A DNA stretch of 64,000 bases from Ampullaceana balthica (GCA_944989445.1 CALYLW010000685.1:248001-312000), one strand, 5' to 3'; positions 23,705 through 36,339 are shown, numbered from the stretch's first letter. The notes: generated from the sequence alone by a model not told the origin. A program made the numbers and translations.

Positions 23705-24378
23705 TCCATCGTAATCGAGGAGGTTCATTGTCATAACACTAGATAATTGTTTTGGCAGCTTCGTATGTCCTTTGGTAAATTATGAGACCAATCTTTGCCC
23801 GCAAGTTGTGTCCGCATGTCGGAAAAGAGATGGTCGGGGTGTCAAAGAGATGGTCGGGGTGTCATAGAGATGTGTCAAAGAGATGGTCGGGGTGTCAAAG
23901 AGATGGTCGGGGTGTCAAAGAGATGGTCGGGGTGTCATAGCGATGGTCGGGGTGTCATAGAGATGGTCGGGGTGTAAAAGAGATGGTTGGGGTGTCGAAG
24001 AGATGGTCGGGGTGTCAAAGAGATGGTTGGGGTGTCATAGAGATGATCGGGGTGTCAAAGAGAAGGTCGGGGTGTCATCAAGAGGCTCTCAAGTTTCCGG
24101 GCCTGTTTTTTTTTAACTTGCAGCCTGTCGTCTGGACTTGGCAGCCTGTTGTTTGTCTGATTCAAATGTTGCTGTGCCGTTCTGTATAATAATCCCCCTT
24201 GTCGCTCGGTCGCTGGCTGCTGCCTCTCAGGAGTCAATTCCGTAAGCCTCTAATGCGGTCTTGAGTTTATCCTTGTAGCTCTTCTTTGAACCCCCGCATC
24301 TGTAAGATCGCCAAAGGAGAGCCTTTTTTGGGAGCCGATGGTCTGGTATACGGATATGCCACGCCCAGCGCAGTTACA
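23705..24378 (-). mobile_element. LINE-A copy 3, decayed and split by a minisatellite
   Basis: Minus-strand reading gives LRWAWHIRIPDHRLPKK (about 24370-24320) and YKDKLKTALEAYGI, then in a shifted frame QNGTATFES and QQAAK. These align with RWAGHVVRMPD and the following blocks of copies 1 and 2. After about 24085 the sequence runs into a 20-bp array, then resumes at 23820 with TTTTCCGACATGCGGACA, the terminal finger region, and a tail near 23705-23735. Frameshifts and stops show an old pseudogene copy. Confidence 0.82.
23815..24085. repeat. 20-bp minisatellite inside LINE-A copy 3
   Basis: About 12-13 units of GAGATGGTCGGGGTGTCAAA with T/A and C/T variants and one partial unit. The minus-strand core CCATCTCTT abuts TTCCGACATGCGG, the sequence that in LINE-A copy 1 is single-copy CCATCTCTTCTCCGACATGC. 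Confidence 0.93.
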
Positions 24379-26747
24379 GCGGAAAGCAATCTGGTAAGAT
24401 GCAACCCGACTGGGCAAAGAGGAAATCAATGAACAAGGAAATGAGAAATAGACTTAAAAAGACGTCAACCACCATCTGTTCAATAGTTTCACTTCAGCAG
24501 ACAGAGATAACATCGCGTGGAATTCTTCATCTACTAAGCAACCGGCCACCTGCCCTGCACCTCAACCTACACAGTTACGTCACCAAACTTTCCTACCATA
24601 AAAATCCTGAATCGGCACGTGAAAGTGATCATCATTAATCTATCGGCTGTGCATCAGCCCTGAATACTTTTTGTCAGTTTTAAGCTTTAAACAAATAACG
24701 TGCCGCTGTGCAGCACACGGAGTGTTCCGTTCCCCCCACACCGTCGCTAGTCTACGATCCTAATACTAGCTATCAGCAACAAACCGATGCCCAGGACCAA
24801 ACTAATCACTCACAGCTGATGGCGGAACAAGATGTTACCCGTTCCCTCTACACTTACGACCAAAGTTAGTCGAACAGAATGCAAGGGTAACAGCCGATTC
24901 TTCAACATTTAAAAAAAAATATAAAAAACCCGTAAAAAGTTTTTCTAGTGGTAGGGCAGCGTTTTAAATTAAAAAAAATATCTTGGTGATTATCTAAGTT
25001 TGGCCAAAATGTCAACCTGACCTTCCACAATCGACATGTTGACAAACAACAAACTCTTTCTGAGAACTCAACGGAGATTATCGTTTCATCTCCTACAAGT
25101 TTTTTTTAAAAAAATATTATTTTTTTTTAAATTTGTTTTTGCTAAGTCTCTCACAATGATTTGAGATAACCCATATACGAAAGCCTTTAAAGATGACTGT
25201 TTAGATAGACAAAAGTTTTCTGGAAATAAAGAGAAAATGTTACATGTATATGAAATGAGCAGGGCTCTTTAATTAAGAAGGCGTTCCAGAAATATTATTT
25301 TTTTATATTGTTCCTTTTGAGGTTTAATTAAAATATTTTAATTATCGATGGACTGTGGAGAAAAAAGAAAGATTTCATTTAGTTATAATTTCACCCTCAT
25401 CTTCTTCGTTATTTTTACATTAATAAGAGAATTTACCTTTGTTTCACCCCAACCTTAAAACACGGGAAATTCACTGTTATTTATTACTAACGACAGTGTC
25501 ACTTCGCTGTCTGAATGTCGTGGATGAATGTGAGTGCATTGAGATAGTGACACTTTGAGAAGCAGCTTCTTTTCGAATGTTCATGATAACAATAGTTGAT
25601 ATCGAGAGAGTTAAAGACCACAAGATTGAGATGGGGTGGAGAGTGCCAAGAATGATGAACATGAATCAAGTGGTTGACGTATACCAAAGATGATATAGTC
25701 CTCTTTTTACGATTTCAAGCAAAACATGGTGAAATTTTTTTTAAAAATAATTTAACTCCTTCAACATTCTCTGATTTTGGGACTTTCTTTAATCTGTAAA
25801 TGATATATTTATGCAATTTATGATATATTTATGATACATTTATGACATATTTATGATATATTTATGATGTATTTAAATACTATAGCGTTTAAGTTAAAGC
25901 GCATAATTTAAATAAAAAAAGAAAAAAAGAAAAATAAGCTCTCACTCCATCTATTGTCCATTGTTGATTTGTAACAACCTTGTTTACCTTTCTGTATGAG
26001 TATGTCAACGAGAAGTGACAATAGAAGGCATTCATTGTGTGTACATATTGGTGCGCACGACAGTGGGGAATCAATGGATGTGCGCAAGTTAGTGCGTACG
26101 ACGGGAGAATCATGGACCCTGTGAATATTGGTGCCTTCAATAGAGAGAATCAAAGAATATCCGTATGTTACTTGCGTGGATAACTGATGCCCGTGTGTGA
26201 ATGGCGATATGTGCGACAAGGGGATGCAATGAATGAGAGAACAAGTGCGGGGAGCAGTTTGGGTAAGACAAAATTTTCGAGTTACATCTTGAAACAGTTT
26301 TGAATTATCGTTTAATCTGCCTTGCAGGTGTAAGAATAGATATTGAAAGCAGGTAATTTAAACAATAAACAGAAGAAAAAAAAACCCAAAAAACATTCAT
26401 TTCCACGCCATCTTATCCCGTTCTTCTTTTATCTGACGTGGCCCCCATGATGGACACGCCCATTATCTGATAAAGCTGACTACATGATTTGATTGTAACA
26501 CGTTTTTTTTTGTTTTTGTTTACTGCAGTTGTCTATAATATAGTAACAAACTATGTCTCGCTTTCTATATAGAATTAAGATAGTAATTGTCTAGTTGACT
26601 ATATAATAGCAAAATAACACTTTTTCCCTATAATATAAAAGTAAAAAAATTATTTGTCTTGATTTCTATATAATACTGAGATACATCTTTGCCTTGGGGA
26701 CAATATAATACATAGTGATATTTTTTCCTGAGGACTGTATTATATTA
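24379..26747. other. Intergenic, no supported gene
   Basis: Mostly AT-rich; GC-richer at 24500-24880. A 12-bp-like TTTATGATATAT repeat lies at 25797-25876. 26040-26220 has a very degenerate repeat of roughly 52 bp (GTGCGCACGACAGTGGGGAA versus GTGCGTACGACGGGAGAA). Confidence 0.4.
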
Positions 26748-27447
26748 AGACTATATAACAATCAGATTAATCTTTACCTTAAGGACTATATGCCACTCAG
26801 ATTAATCTTTACCTTTACCTTAATGACTATATGCCACTCAGATTAATCTTTACCTTAATGACTATATGACACTCAGATTAATCTTTACCTTAAGGACTAT
26901 ATGACAATCAGATTAATCTTTACCTTAAGGACTATATGACAATCAGATTAATCTTTACCTTAAGGACTATATGACAATCAGATTAATCTTTACCTTAAGG
27001 ACTATATGCCACTCAGATTAATCTTTACCTTAAGGACTATATGACAATCAGATTAATCTTTACCTTAAGGACTATATGACAATCAGATTAATCTTTACCT
27101 TAAGGACCATATGACACTCAGATTAATCTTTACCTTAAGGACTATATGACACTCAGATTAATCTTTACCTTAAGGACTATATGCCACTCAGATTAATCTT
27201 TACCTTAAGGACTATATGACACTCAGATTAATCTTTACCTTAAGGACTATATGCCACTCAGATTAATCTTTACCTTAAGGACTATATGACAATCAGATTA
27301 ATCTTTACCTTAAGGACTATATGACAATCAGATTAATCTTTACCTTAAGGACCATATGACACTCAGATTAATCTTTACCTTAAGGACTATATGACACTCA
27401 GATTAATCTTTACCTTAAGGAATATATGACACTCAGATTAATCTTTT
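26748..27447. repeat. 35-bp minisatellite
   Basis: About 20 units of a 35-bp repeat (GGACTATATGACAATCAG + ATTAATCTTTACCTTAA). Variants ATGACAATC, ATGCCACTC and ATGACACTC appear in the same order more than once, for example around 26990-27130 and 27240-27380, indicating block duplication. Confidence 0.95.
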
Positions 27448-27861
27448 CTGGGCTATACAACACTTAGATTCACCTTTATTTTCTGGACATATGCATCCAT
27501 AAGTCTTGATACCACGCCTTCCTTCCACCCCTTTCCCGTCTCTTACAACCGACGCTATGGCTCTACTCTCCACTTCCGGAATAGATTGACACTGGAGAGA
27601 CTTCGTACCTGCTACTCTAACCCCTGCAGAGTTGAATTACTTGACCGGGTTGATCGAGGCCAGGTCGTGTTCCATGTTTGGCAGTGACCTCAAGGGTTTG
27701 ACCGACAACCATCTTAATTCGGACACCAACCCCTTGAAACAGTACCAGGAATGATTCGAGTTAGTTGAGCTCTCCAATTTAACGGCGATTTTTTTCTTCC
27801 GGAAATGTCGATATTCACTTTAGATATTTATTTTAAAGTATCTAGATTTTAGATCACAGGG
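27448..27861. other. Intergenic, nothing recognised
   Basis: Mixed GC, no long frame; 27490-27760 looks like unique sequence without identifiable features. Confidence 0.4.
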
Positions 27862-28036
27862 CAGTGATGGCGAATCTATGCCACGCGTGCCACAGACGGC
27901 ACGCAGAGCCTCATCAGCCGGCACGCAACTAAAATATTACTTCCTTAATCGAACCACTGTGCTGGCACTTTGCTATATAAAAGTAGGTTTTTATAGAATT
28001 TTGGGAAAGCGGCCCCAAAAAAGTTTGCCATCACTG
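27862..28036. mobile_element. hAT-type MITE
   Basis: 175 bp with inverted ends CAGTGATGGCGAA and TTTGCCATCACTG (one mismatch in 13). Flanking octamers TCACAGGG and TCTTAGGG match at 6 of 8. Interior carries GGCACGC repeats. Confidence 0.85.
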
Positions 28037-29036
28037 TCTTAGGGCTACTTCAAATTTGCATAAAAATACCAAATTAAAATTTTTAAACTGTGGCAGAAGT
28101 AGAGAGAAATAAGAAACAAGAGGGGAATAGTTGAGTAAAATACATAGACTGGTGTTAAAAAGCACTGTAGATAACACAGCAAAATCATGTCGCTATAAAA
28201 TCGAGAAAAGAAGTCACAAACTAATGGTGATGTGAGATCTAATTATTCTGAGTCGTAAATTTTGTTCAAGTTAGAGAAATAAAACGATTTCTCATGTAAT
28301 TATTATTATTTTTTTTGAATTAAAAAAAAGAAGAAAAAAAAAGAAACAAATAGGGTACATTTTGCAATTTTCGAGAGCTCTGTAACTAAGATACTTTGAG
28401 TGTGTCATTAACACGGCATTACGAACACTACTTTGAGGAAATCAGTGAAGAAGCTTAAATTAGCTTTAAGGGAATACCCGATTTCAATCCTTCCTGACAT
28501 TGGCTTTTATTTTTAGAGCTTTTATAAATAAGCAGGAAATCAGGCTAAAAATTGGATAGGATAATTTCCGATGTATACAGAAAATCCTTGATGCGTTCAG
28601 TCAGAGATTTGTGTGGGAGATGGGTAAAAAGTGTGGGGAAGGGGGGAGGACGGCCCGGGTAGGGATACAAGGAACAAGTGCTAGCCGGGCCTTCGTGACG
28701 CATCTTTATCTAAGCGTGGCAGACTCAGAGACTCCACGCCCGGCAGGTTTGAGCTGAATGGATCTTTTATGAGGGCCGAGAGGCAGTGGGCGTTTAGCTC
28801 GCTATCTGTGGTCACGGCCCCGTTGTTGCGGCTTGTCAATAGCCTCCCACTCCCTCCCCCCTCCCACCTTGCGTGACTCAATCAGGGGCGATCAATCGAT
28901 GTTTACCTCAAACAAGATCTACAACTCGCCTCTTGGTCAAGAAGACAAGGTCTTTCTTTATTTTTTTTCTTATTTTATATTTTGGGAACAAGAAAATCAC
29001 CCCCCCTCTCCTTTTATTCCTTATTGAAGCTATCTC
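28037..29036. other. Intergenic with a GC-rich island
   Basis: 28590-28900 is the most GC-rich non-coding island in the window and has a minus-strand 66-codon frame without motifs. It could be a promoter or CpG-like region or an unrecognised repeat. The rest is AT-rich. Confidence 0.3.
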
Positions 29037-29098
29037 CATCTTATCTGTTAAAGTCGCTCCTCCTATACAGAAAATTATTGCGTCCTACGCTTATCCAT
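29037..29098 (-). mobile_element. Solo LINE-B/SINE-1 3' tail
   Basis: Minus strand: GGATAAGCGTAGGACGCAAT, AATTTTCTGTATAGGAGGAG, CGACTTTAACAGATAAGAT. It has the same order as the LINE-B tail; severely 5'-truncated. Confidence 0.78.
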
Positions 29099-30314
29099 TC
29101 AACCCACTGGACGGTCAAGTGAGGTCAATTGATTGGTCAACGGCCAACAGCTGTCCGGTTAATCCACCGGCTGCTGGACAAGTGGGTTAATTAACTTAGG
29201 GCCCGCGTCATTGGCCGGTGAGATTAACAGACCAGGGACGCGTGAAAAGTACCGGAGAGCCATAAATTCAGTCAAAGACCTCCCCCTCCCCCGCCCCTGT
29301 CCCTCTGTTTTCTTCAGTTTTACGATTTCATCACTTGCGGGGGACGGGAGGTGGGTACTTCTGTTCAGAAAGAGAAATACCACACCTTAGTGTGAGTTAA
29401 TTTAAGGGATTGTTCCGCGTTCATTGTCACGTGTACTGTAATCGAATAGCTTTGCAGTGTACAACTTTTTTAGATGACATTTTGGTTACTGTGATCATCA
29501 TAATTGTCATAAATGTTTGAAAAAAAAATCTGTTTTGAAAAAAAATAATTAAATAATGTAATTTTTTGACTTTTAAAACGGTAGATTTAATGGTTATTTG
29601 AATCATTCAAAACAATTAAAAGGGAAATATAGGGAAGTTAAAAAACAAAAGTTGTAATCTCAGATGTAAAATATGAACGTATCATTTGTCTTTGTCTCAG
29701 TTCAAATTTTTGTGTATGTGAACATATGAGTGCGTGAGTGTGCGTGTGCGTTAATGTGTGTGTGTATGTGTGTGCATGTGAGCGTGTGTTTGCGTGCGTT
29801 CATGTGACTGAGTGAGTGACCACACGAAACGGCCACCCAACATGTTCATCTTATATAAGCGTCAAATCTTCACTCTGGGTGTCTTATTCGTTGAAACACA
29901 TATACAAACAACATACAAAAATATGTGTTTAAATATTAACTTATTTTTAAATATCCCTCGGTGTAAGTGTATGTTTGTACAATTGTGCAAATTAACTGTT
30001 CTATATTCATTTCATTGATTGTGTTTTAATTCGTATTCAAAGTTGTATAATCGAAAATCAAACCGGTCTGAATTTATTATTTTTTTAAAATCTCCCCAGG
30101 GTATAAGACCATCTCCCAGTATTGACAAAGTGGTTAATTTAAAATCAAGTTTGACTCGCTGGGTGGCAGCGGACAGAGGCCGCTGAGAGCGAAATGTTTA
30201 TTTAATGAAGAGATGTTGGTGCCATTCTAGGACACCCTGAAGTTTGTCTTCTCGCAATAAAAAAAAACAAAAACAACACCTGGCATCCTTTGAGCAGGCT
30301 GACTTCTTCAAAGC
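29099..30314. other. Intergenic, nothing recognised
   Basis: GT-rich tract at 29725-29800, otherwise AT-rich. Short frames only. Confidence 0.4.
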
Positions 30315-30549
30315 TAGGGATCTGCCGGATTCAAATTTTTGAGCCAGATTTTGCCGGATTTATAAAGTGAAATCCGGCCGATGCAGAGACGGATTTGTAA
30401 AAATATATAGTTTATGGCTCTACCGGCCAGCCGGATTTGACCTGATTTATAAGGTGAAATTCTGCCGGAGCCGAAACCGGAGCCGGATTTGTAAAAATCA
30501 CAAGATTCCGGATTTGCCGGAGCCGGAGCCGACATCCGGTACACCCGTA
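30315..30549. mobile_element. hAT-like MITE rich in CCGGA motifs
   Basis: About 235 bp. Ends TAGGGATCTGCCGGAT and ATCCGGTACACCCGTA are imperfect inverted repeats. Flanking octamers TTCAAAGC and CTTAAAGC match at 6 of 8. Interior repeats GCCGGAGCCG and GGATTTGTAAAAAT. Confidence 0.7.
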
Positions 30550-31345
30550 CTTAAAGCACAGATTCCAATACTCGTTATGTCTACATAACGAACTTATTTC
30601 CGATATATTTATCGGTTACGTTTTCTTTTCAATGAATTTGTGTCTGTCCCGTTAACATTAATCCTAGAGTATTGCAGATTTGGGCGGATTGGGGCAGATT
30701 GGGGACTTATCCTGTGGCACAGATTGTTCAAGCAATTAATCTAGATTCACGGATGTCTGATCTTTTGACGTTTTGTCTCCTAAAAGTATTTAGTTGAGAA
30801 AATGAAAGAATAAGCTCATTTTTTTAAAAAGTTAAATCTTCAATGAAGTTTTAGCAGATAAAAAAATACAAAAAGGGTTTGGAAGAAGTATTTTATTTAA
30901 AAAACGCAATGTTTGTAGAGTGTATCAGCTGCAGATATACAGACATTCCTTACCCTTTGACCTGCATGTCTGCAGAAATATTGAAATTTATTTATTTTAA
31001 AAAAGTGTCTCTTTTTTTAAAAAAACACTTTTTTTAATGATGTTTTATTTGTATATGGTGAACTCATTTCAGCACTGTATAATTTAAATCTAATTGAAAT
31101 TATTAATCATATTATCTTGTAAATTGTGGTTGATGTGAAAATTTACTAAATAAACGTAAAGCAGTAAAACCATAAAAACGGTAAGGAATAATATTTTGAA
31201 AATACGATGCTTAAAATGACTTTCCAATCCGATATAAGTTGTTGCCAGAGATTAAGATATAAAATATTGATATACGCGACTAGGCTTTAATCCGTTTACT
31301 GATGAAGCCACAAAATGGGATGTTGCCAAAAGTACATTGCACATA
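30550..31345. other. AT-rich intergenic DNA
   Basis: Nothing recognised. Confidence 0.4.
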
Positions 31346-31617
31346 GGGGCACGTTGATCGAGTGGTGCGCTCGGCTGGCGTACCGATAGTCACGGGTTCG
31401 AATCTCCATGAAGGCAGGGATTTGTTCCCGGGGCCAAGGGTGTCCCTGAGTCCACCCAGCTCCGAATGGGTACCTGACACCAGTTAGAGAAACAGAGGCG
31501 GCTGGGCATTGCGTGGAAACCCTCATAGCCGTGGCATGTGAACGCCGGGTCACTTGTCAACAGACCAACATGGTCTGTGGACGCAATAATCTTCAGTTTA
31601 GATAGGACATAAGACAC
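31346..31617 (+). mobile_element. SINE-1 copy with LINE-B tail
   Basis: The head is tRNA-like: A-box-like TTGATCGAGTGG and a canonical B box GGGTTCGAATCTCC 40-50 bp later. The body holds GTCCCTGAGTCCACCCAGCT, GGGTACCTGACACCAGTTAG and GCCGTGGCATGTGAACGC. The 3' end (GGTCTGTGGACGCAATAATC, then a TATAG-like and a GATA-rich end) is the LINE-B tail. Pol III transcription would use the internal boxes; mobilisation would rely on the LINE. Confidence 0.88.
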
Positions 31618-32262
31618 ATTCTCTTGTAATGTCAACGTGAACTTACAATGTTTTCATTTTGTTTTCTTTATTCGCTGCTGTAATTACGGAGGATTAGTTC
31701 ACGGGATTTGCACTTTGCCGACAGAATTTCCTTCTATGGAATAACGGCATTTCTTACAAGGCAGTTTTTATATTGCTTAGGAGAGTGGCTTGCAAATCGT
31801 TAATTCGCTTCTGACAGGAATAAACCCAGTTAATCCCCTGTTTCTTGTTCTCTGTCACTTTTGTTTTTGTTTTTTGTGTTGTTTAATTTATCTGTCCAGT
31901 AAGAAAAGATTACAATTTCACCACGTCAAGCTAGTTGGGGGGAAATGTCCGTTTGATGAATATATCTGAGTAGTTCACAGAAGTGGCCCGGTCGATACTG
32001 GGGTGAAGCGATGGATTCATTGAAGCTGGGAGTATAAGAGATGGGGTGAGGGTGATCTTATTTTGGCGTGATGGACCGGAAGTCGGGATAATTATTGGAC
32101 TTGGAGCAAAATGTTCAAGGACATGAGAGGAAAAGAAAAGACAATCATTAGCGAGCTTTTCGGGGGAATTTATAAACAGCTCGGGGAAGAACTTCAAATA
32201 TTAAAGCAACAAATGATCGAAATCTAGAAGCTCCTTATACTAATATGTACTCCGATGAGGAA

Positions 32263-32535
32263 AGGCGCGCTGTGGTCGAGCGGCAGCGCGCTCGTCTGGC
32301 GTACCTCCGAGTCACAGGTTCGAGTCTCGGTGAAGGCAGGGTCTTGTTCCCGAGGCTAAAGGGCGTCTCTGAGTCCGTACACAGCTCCGAAAGGGTACCT
32401 GACATCAGTTGGGCAGGTAATGTCGGTTGGACATTGTGCTAGCCACATAATCCCCTCGTATGCCGTGGCTGTAAAAACTTGTGAACACTACTTCACTAGC
32501 CCCATAGGCCAACATGGTCTAAAAGGGGAACTGAT
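32263..32535 (+). mobile_element. SINE-1 copy with 12-bp TSD, lacking the LINE tail
   Basis: Best tRNA-like head in the window (TGGTCGAGCGGCAGCG A box, AGGTTCGAGTCTCGG B box) with the same body as the other copies. It is flanked by TCCGATGAGGAA at 32251-32262 and 32536-32547, a perfect 12-bp target-site duplication typical of LINE-driven retrotransposition. It ends at CATGGTCTAAAAGGGGAACTG with no GACGCAATAATC tail. Confidence 0.9.
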
Positions 32536-32547
32536 TCCGATGAGGAA

Positions 32548-33834
32548 GGAATCAAACCAAAAGATTTAGCTTATGTCTCACAACGTATGGGCTTTGAATG
32601 TCTTGAATCCAGTCTTTTAAATATGCCCCCCCTTACTTTTATAAAGGATATTGCAATCACAAAAAGAACGAGGGAAAAATTGAGACACTCTTAGGTAGCA
32701 AGACAAGACCAATAGGCCTTGTCATAGTATGGCGGAAACCTATTACTAGTACTATTTGGGCTATATATAATTATTTTTTAAGGAAAAATTTCATAAAAGT
32801 TTAATAAAAGAAACGAGTAAATATGTAAATGTAGGTATGTGGAGAAGTATGTATCTTATCAGCTGCTTGTTTATTCTTCCTTAATTTAAGACAGCTTATT
32901 GGACTTTGAAAAGGAAAAAAAAAGTTTAATAATTTTACTATGCTAACAATTTTGAGAACATATGAATTCGACTGTATTTATCAATTTATGCTTCTAAACA
33001 TTGTTCCGCTCAAATATAATCTAAAAATAGAACATTACTCATTGAGCTATGACGTTTTCCGGTTTTAGAAATGACAAAGCCTATGGAGTTCAATGAAACT
33101 GTTAACTACCATGATGTTCACGTTAAGTAAACACCAAGACATCTTTGAAATGTGTCTTGTATTCACGTTTTCAGTATGTTCATGTATTAAATGTTCACGT
33201 TTTAGGTGTTCATGTTTTAAATGTTACGATTCAAGTGTTTATGCAGTAACTGTTCATGTTTTCAGTGTTCAAGTTGTAAGTATCTATTTGCATCTAATTT
33301 AAATAAACCTTTCAACTGCTCTATGGCGGACTGAGTCATTCTAATACAATACAATAATTTGGTTAAGCCTGGCTATAGTCTACGATGTTTTGAGTTTTTT
33401 CAAGGAAAAGAAAAACAGATTGGTGTAATTCAATTCAAACGCTCAATACGGTAATTCTGTTGTAATACTTTCAAATGAGGTGAAACAAACATTCAACCAG
33501 CTGAAGGTTAAAACATCTGAACAAAGAAAAAAACAAATATTTTAAAAAATAGCAAAATACACACACACACACAGACACACACACACACACACAAATACAC
33601 ACCCACACACACATAAACAAACAAACACCACACACTAAGTCATCAAAATGAAAGAAAATTACTTAATGTGGCATATATTTTTTAACAAGTTTAGATTAAA
33701 AAATGAACATTAATACACGTGTACACACACACACAAAATGTTGGTAAATTATCATGATTTAACACAGGGCAGTGGCCTAAATAATAAATAAACTGTTATT
33801 GCATTTAAATAAAATTTTATAGTGTCATGTAACA
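32548..33834. other. AT-rich intergenic DNA
   Basis: CA tract at 33557-33615; a degenerate GTTCATGTTTTA repeat at 33118-33280. No gene recognised. Confidence 0.4.
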
Positions 33835-34128
33835 CAGTGCTTCTCAAAGTGGTGTTCCGCGGAACGGTGCTGGTCCGTGGGCCATCCCCCGCCGGTTCCG
33901 CAAAAGTAATAAAGAAAGGACAGAAAAAAATCTAATTATAATCCTCCATTTTTATCCATTCAATCAAACCATGTACAATATGTAAATTTTTCGATAATAA
34001 GTAATATAAACAGATAAAATAAATTACATTTCGCTACAACATCAGTACAGGGAAAATAGTGCAACGGTCCCTGGTGTAATAGAAAAATTCCTGCAGGTTC
34101 GCCATACTAAAAGTTTTGAGAAGAAGTG
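33835..34128. mobile_element. hAT-type MITE, CAGTGCTTCTCAAA family, long form
   Basis: About 294 bp, ends CAGTGCTTCTCAAAGTGG and AGTTTTGAGAAGAAGTG. Shares CATTTCGCTAC, CATCAGTACAGGGAAAATAG and TGGTCC-type motifs with the element at 34305, which looks like an internally deleted form. No convincing TSD. Confidence 0.75.
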
Positions 34129-34304
34129 ATATAATATGTTGACATGTTTTTTACAAAGCAAGGTGTCAACTTCTCCACGGAGGGGCAAGATATATCTTTT
34201 AATCAATCTCCAATTCAATAACCCGTTTAATTATTTCAAGTATTTGAAACCATCGTCATTTCCGGCGTGCACCGCCTCCTCAAATCGCCACACGTCAACT
34301 AAAC

Positions 34305-34472
34305 CAGTGCTTCTCAAAGTGGTGGTCTGCGAACCAGTGCCGGTCCGCGGAAGTTACCAAGAAAGGACATTTCGCTACTACATCAGTACAGGGAAAATAG
34401 TTCACTGGTTCCTGGTGCAATGGAAAAAAATTTCTGCCGGTCCGCAATACTATAAAAGTTAGAGAAGCACTG
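34305..34472. mobile_element. hAT-type MITE with perfect 8-bp TSD
   Basis: 168 bp, ends CAGTGCTTCTCAAAG and TTAGAGAAGCACTG. AACTAAAC is duplicated exactly at 34297-34304 and 34473-34480. Same family as the neighbour 180 bp upstream. Confidence 0.95.
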
Positions 34473-34636
34473 AACTAAACCATAAGTAAGGACGTGTATC
34501 CATGGCACGGTAATATAGGAAGGCATCGAAATTTGAATATAGCTCAATTTCTAGTTACACACATTTGTGCTGAATGCGCATCTAGATTAGTTTATGATAT
34601 TTTCTGTTGTTTTTTATTAGTTATAATAGGATTCAT

Positions 34637-36062
34637 TTATCATTCTATTATCATTCTATTATCATTCTATTATCATTCTATTATCATTCTTTTATCATTC
34701 TATTATCATTCTATTATCATTCTATTATCATTCTATTATCATTCTATTATCATTCTATTATCATTCTATTATCATTCTATTATCATTCTATTATCATTCT
34801 ATTATCATTCTATTATCATTCTATTATCATTCTATTATCATTCTATTATCATTCTATTATCATTCTATTATCATTCTATTATCATTCTTTTATCATTCTA
34901 TTATCATTCTTTTATCATTCTATTATCATTCTTTTATCATTCTATTATCATTCTTTTATCATTCTATTATCATTCTTTTATCATTCTATTATCATTCTTT
35001 TATCATTCTATTATCATTCTATTATCATTCTATTATCATTCTTTTATCATTCTATTATCATTCTTTTATCATTCTATTATCATTCTATTATCATTCTATT
35101 ATCATTCTATTATCATTCTTTTATCATTCTATTATCATTCTTTTATCATTCTATTATCATTCTTTTATCATTCTATTATCATTCTTTTATCATTCTATTA
35201 TCATTCTTTTATCATTCTTTTATCATTCTATTATCATTCTATTATCATTCTATTATCATTCTATTATCATTCTTTTATCATTCTATTATCATTCTTTTAT
35301 CATTCTATTATCATTCTTTTATCATTCTATTATCATTCTTTTATCATTCTATTATCATTCTTTTATCATTCTATTATCATTCTTTTATCATTCTATTATC
35401 ATTCTTTTATCATTCTATTATCATTCTTTTATCATTCTATTATCATTCTTTTATCATTCTATTATCATTCTTTTATCATTCTATTATCATTCTTTTATCA
35501 TTCTATTATCATTCTTTTATCATTCTATTATCATTCTTTTATCATTCTATTATCATTCTTTTATCATTCTATTATCATTCTTTTATCATTCTATTATCAT
35601 TCTTTTATCATTCTATTATCATTCTTTTATCATTCTATTATCATTCTATTATCATTCTTTTATCATTCTATTATCATTCTATTATCATTCTTTTATCATT
35701 CTATTATCATTCTTTTATCATTCTATTATCATTCTTTTATCATTCTATTATCATTCTTTTATCATTCTATTATCATTCTTTTATCATTCTATTATCATTC
35801 TTTTATCATATTTTTATCATTCTTTTATCATTCTATTATCATTCTTTTATCATTCTTTTATCATTCTTTTATCATTCTTTTATCATTCTTTTATCATTCT
35901 ATTATCATTCTTTTATCATTCTTTTATCATTCTTTTATCATTCTTTTATCATTCTATTATCATTCTTTTATCATTCTATTATCATTCTATTATCATTCTT
36001 TTATCATTCTATTATCATTCTTTTATCATTCTATTATCATTCTTTTATCATTCTTTTATCAT
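34637..36062. repeat. 11-bp minisatellite, 1.4 kb
   Basis: About 130 units of ATCATTCTATT and its variant ATCATTCTTTT. The 5' end is nearly all the A variant; the middle alternates A and T variants so that the effective repeat is a 22-bp dimer; the 3' end is enriched in the T variant. Unit sequences contain no stop on the plus strand, giving spurious frames of up to 548 codons with an 11-residue period. Confidence 0.96.
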
Positions 36063-36339
36063 ATACTTGAAACTGTATTAATAATAGTAATAGCTGGAGA
36101 GTTACTTCTCTTAGATTTTGCTTGCATATTACTGATGTAATCTACTTTAAATTCTAGGCTTTGATTAAATTCTTATCAGGTTGATTTGCTACACATTCAA
36201 AGATATGAGAGCCCATGTTAGTGTTAGCGTTATTTGAGTTCACCAGAGTGAATGATTATAGGAGTTTGAAAAAAAAATGGGGTGAATGTGTTATTGAGGT
36301 GGGTGAGTGAATTTAAATAGGATGTTAACGAAGAATTAT

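Noticed and set aside
32263..32340. tRNA gene
   Set aside because: A and B boxes are present but the same head is followed by a conserved SINE body in three other copies and has a retroposition TSD; it is a SINE.
34494..36140. 548-codon open frame (plus) and its 487-codon shadow
   Set aside because: Almost entirely the 11-bp array translated; no stops because the unit lacks them, with an 11-residue period. No start context or non-repeat domain.
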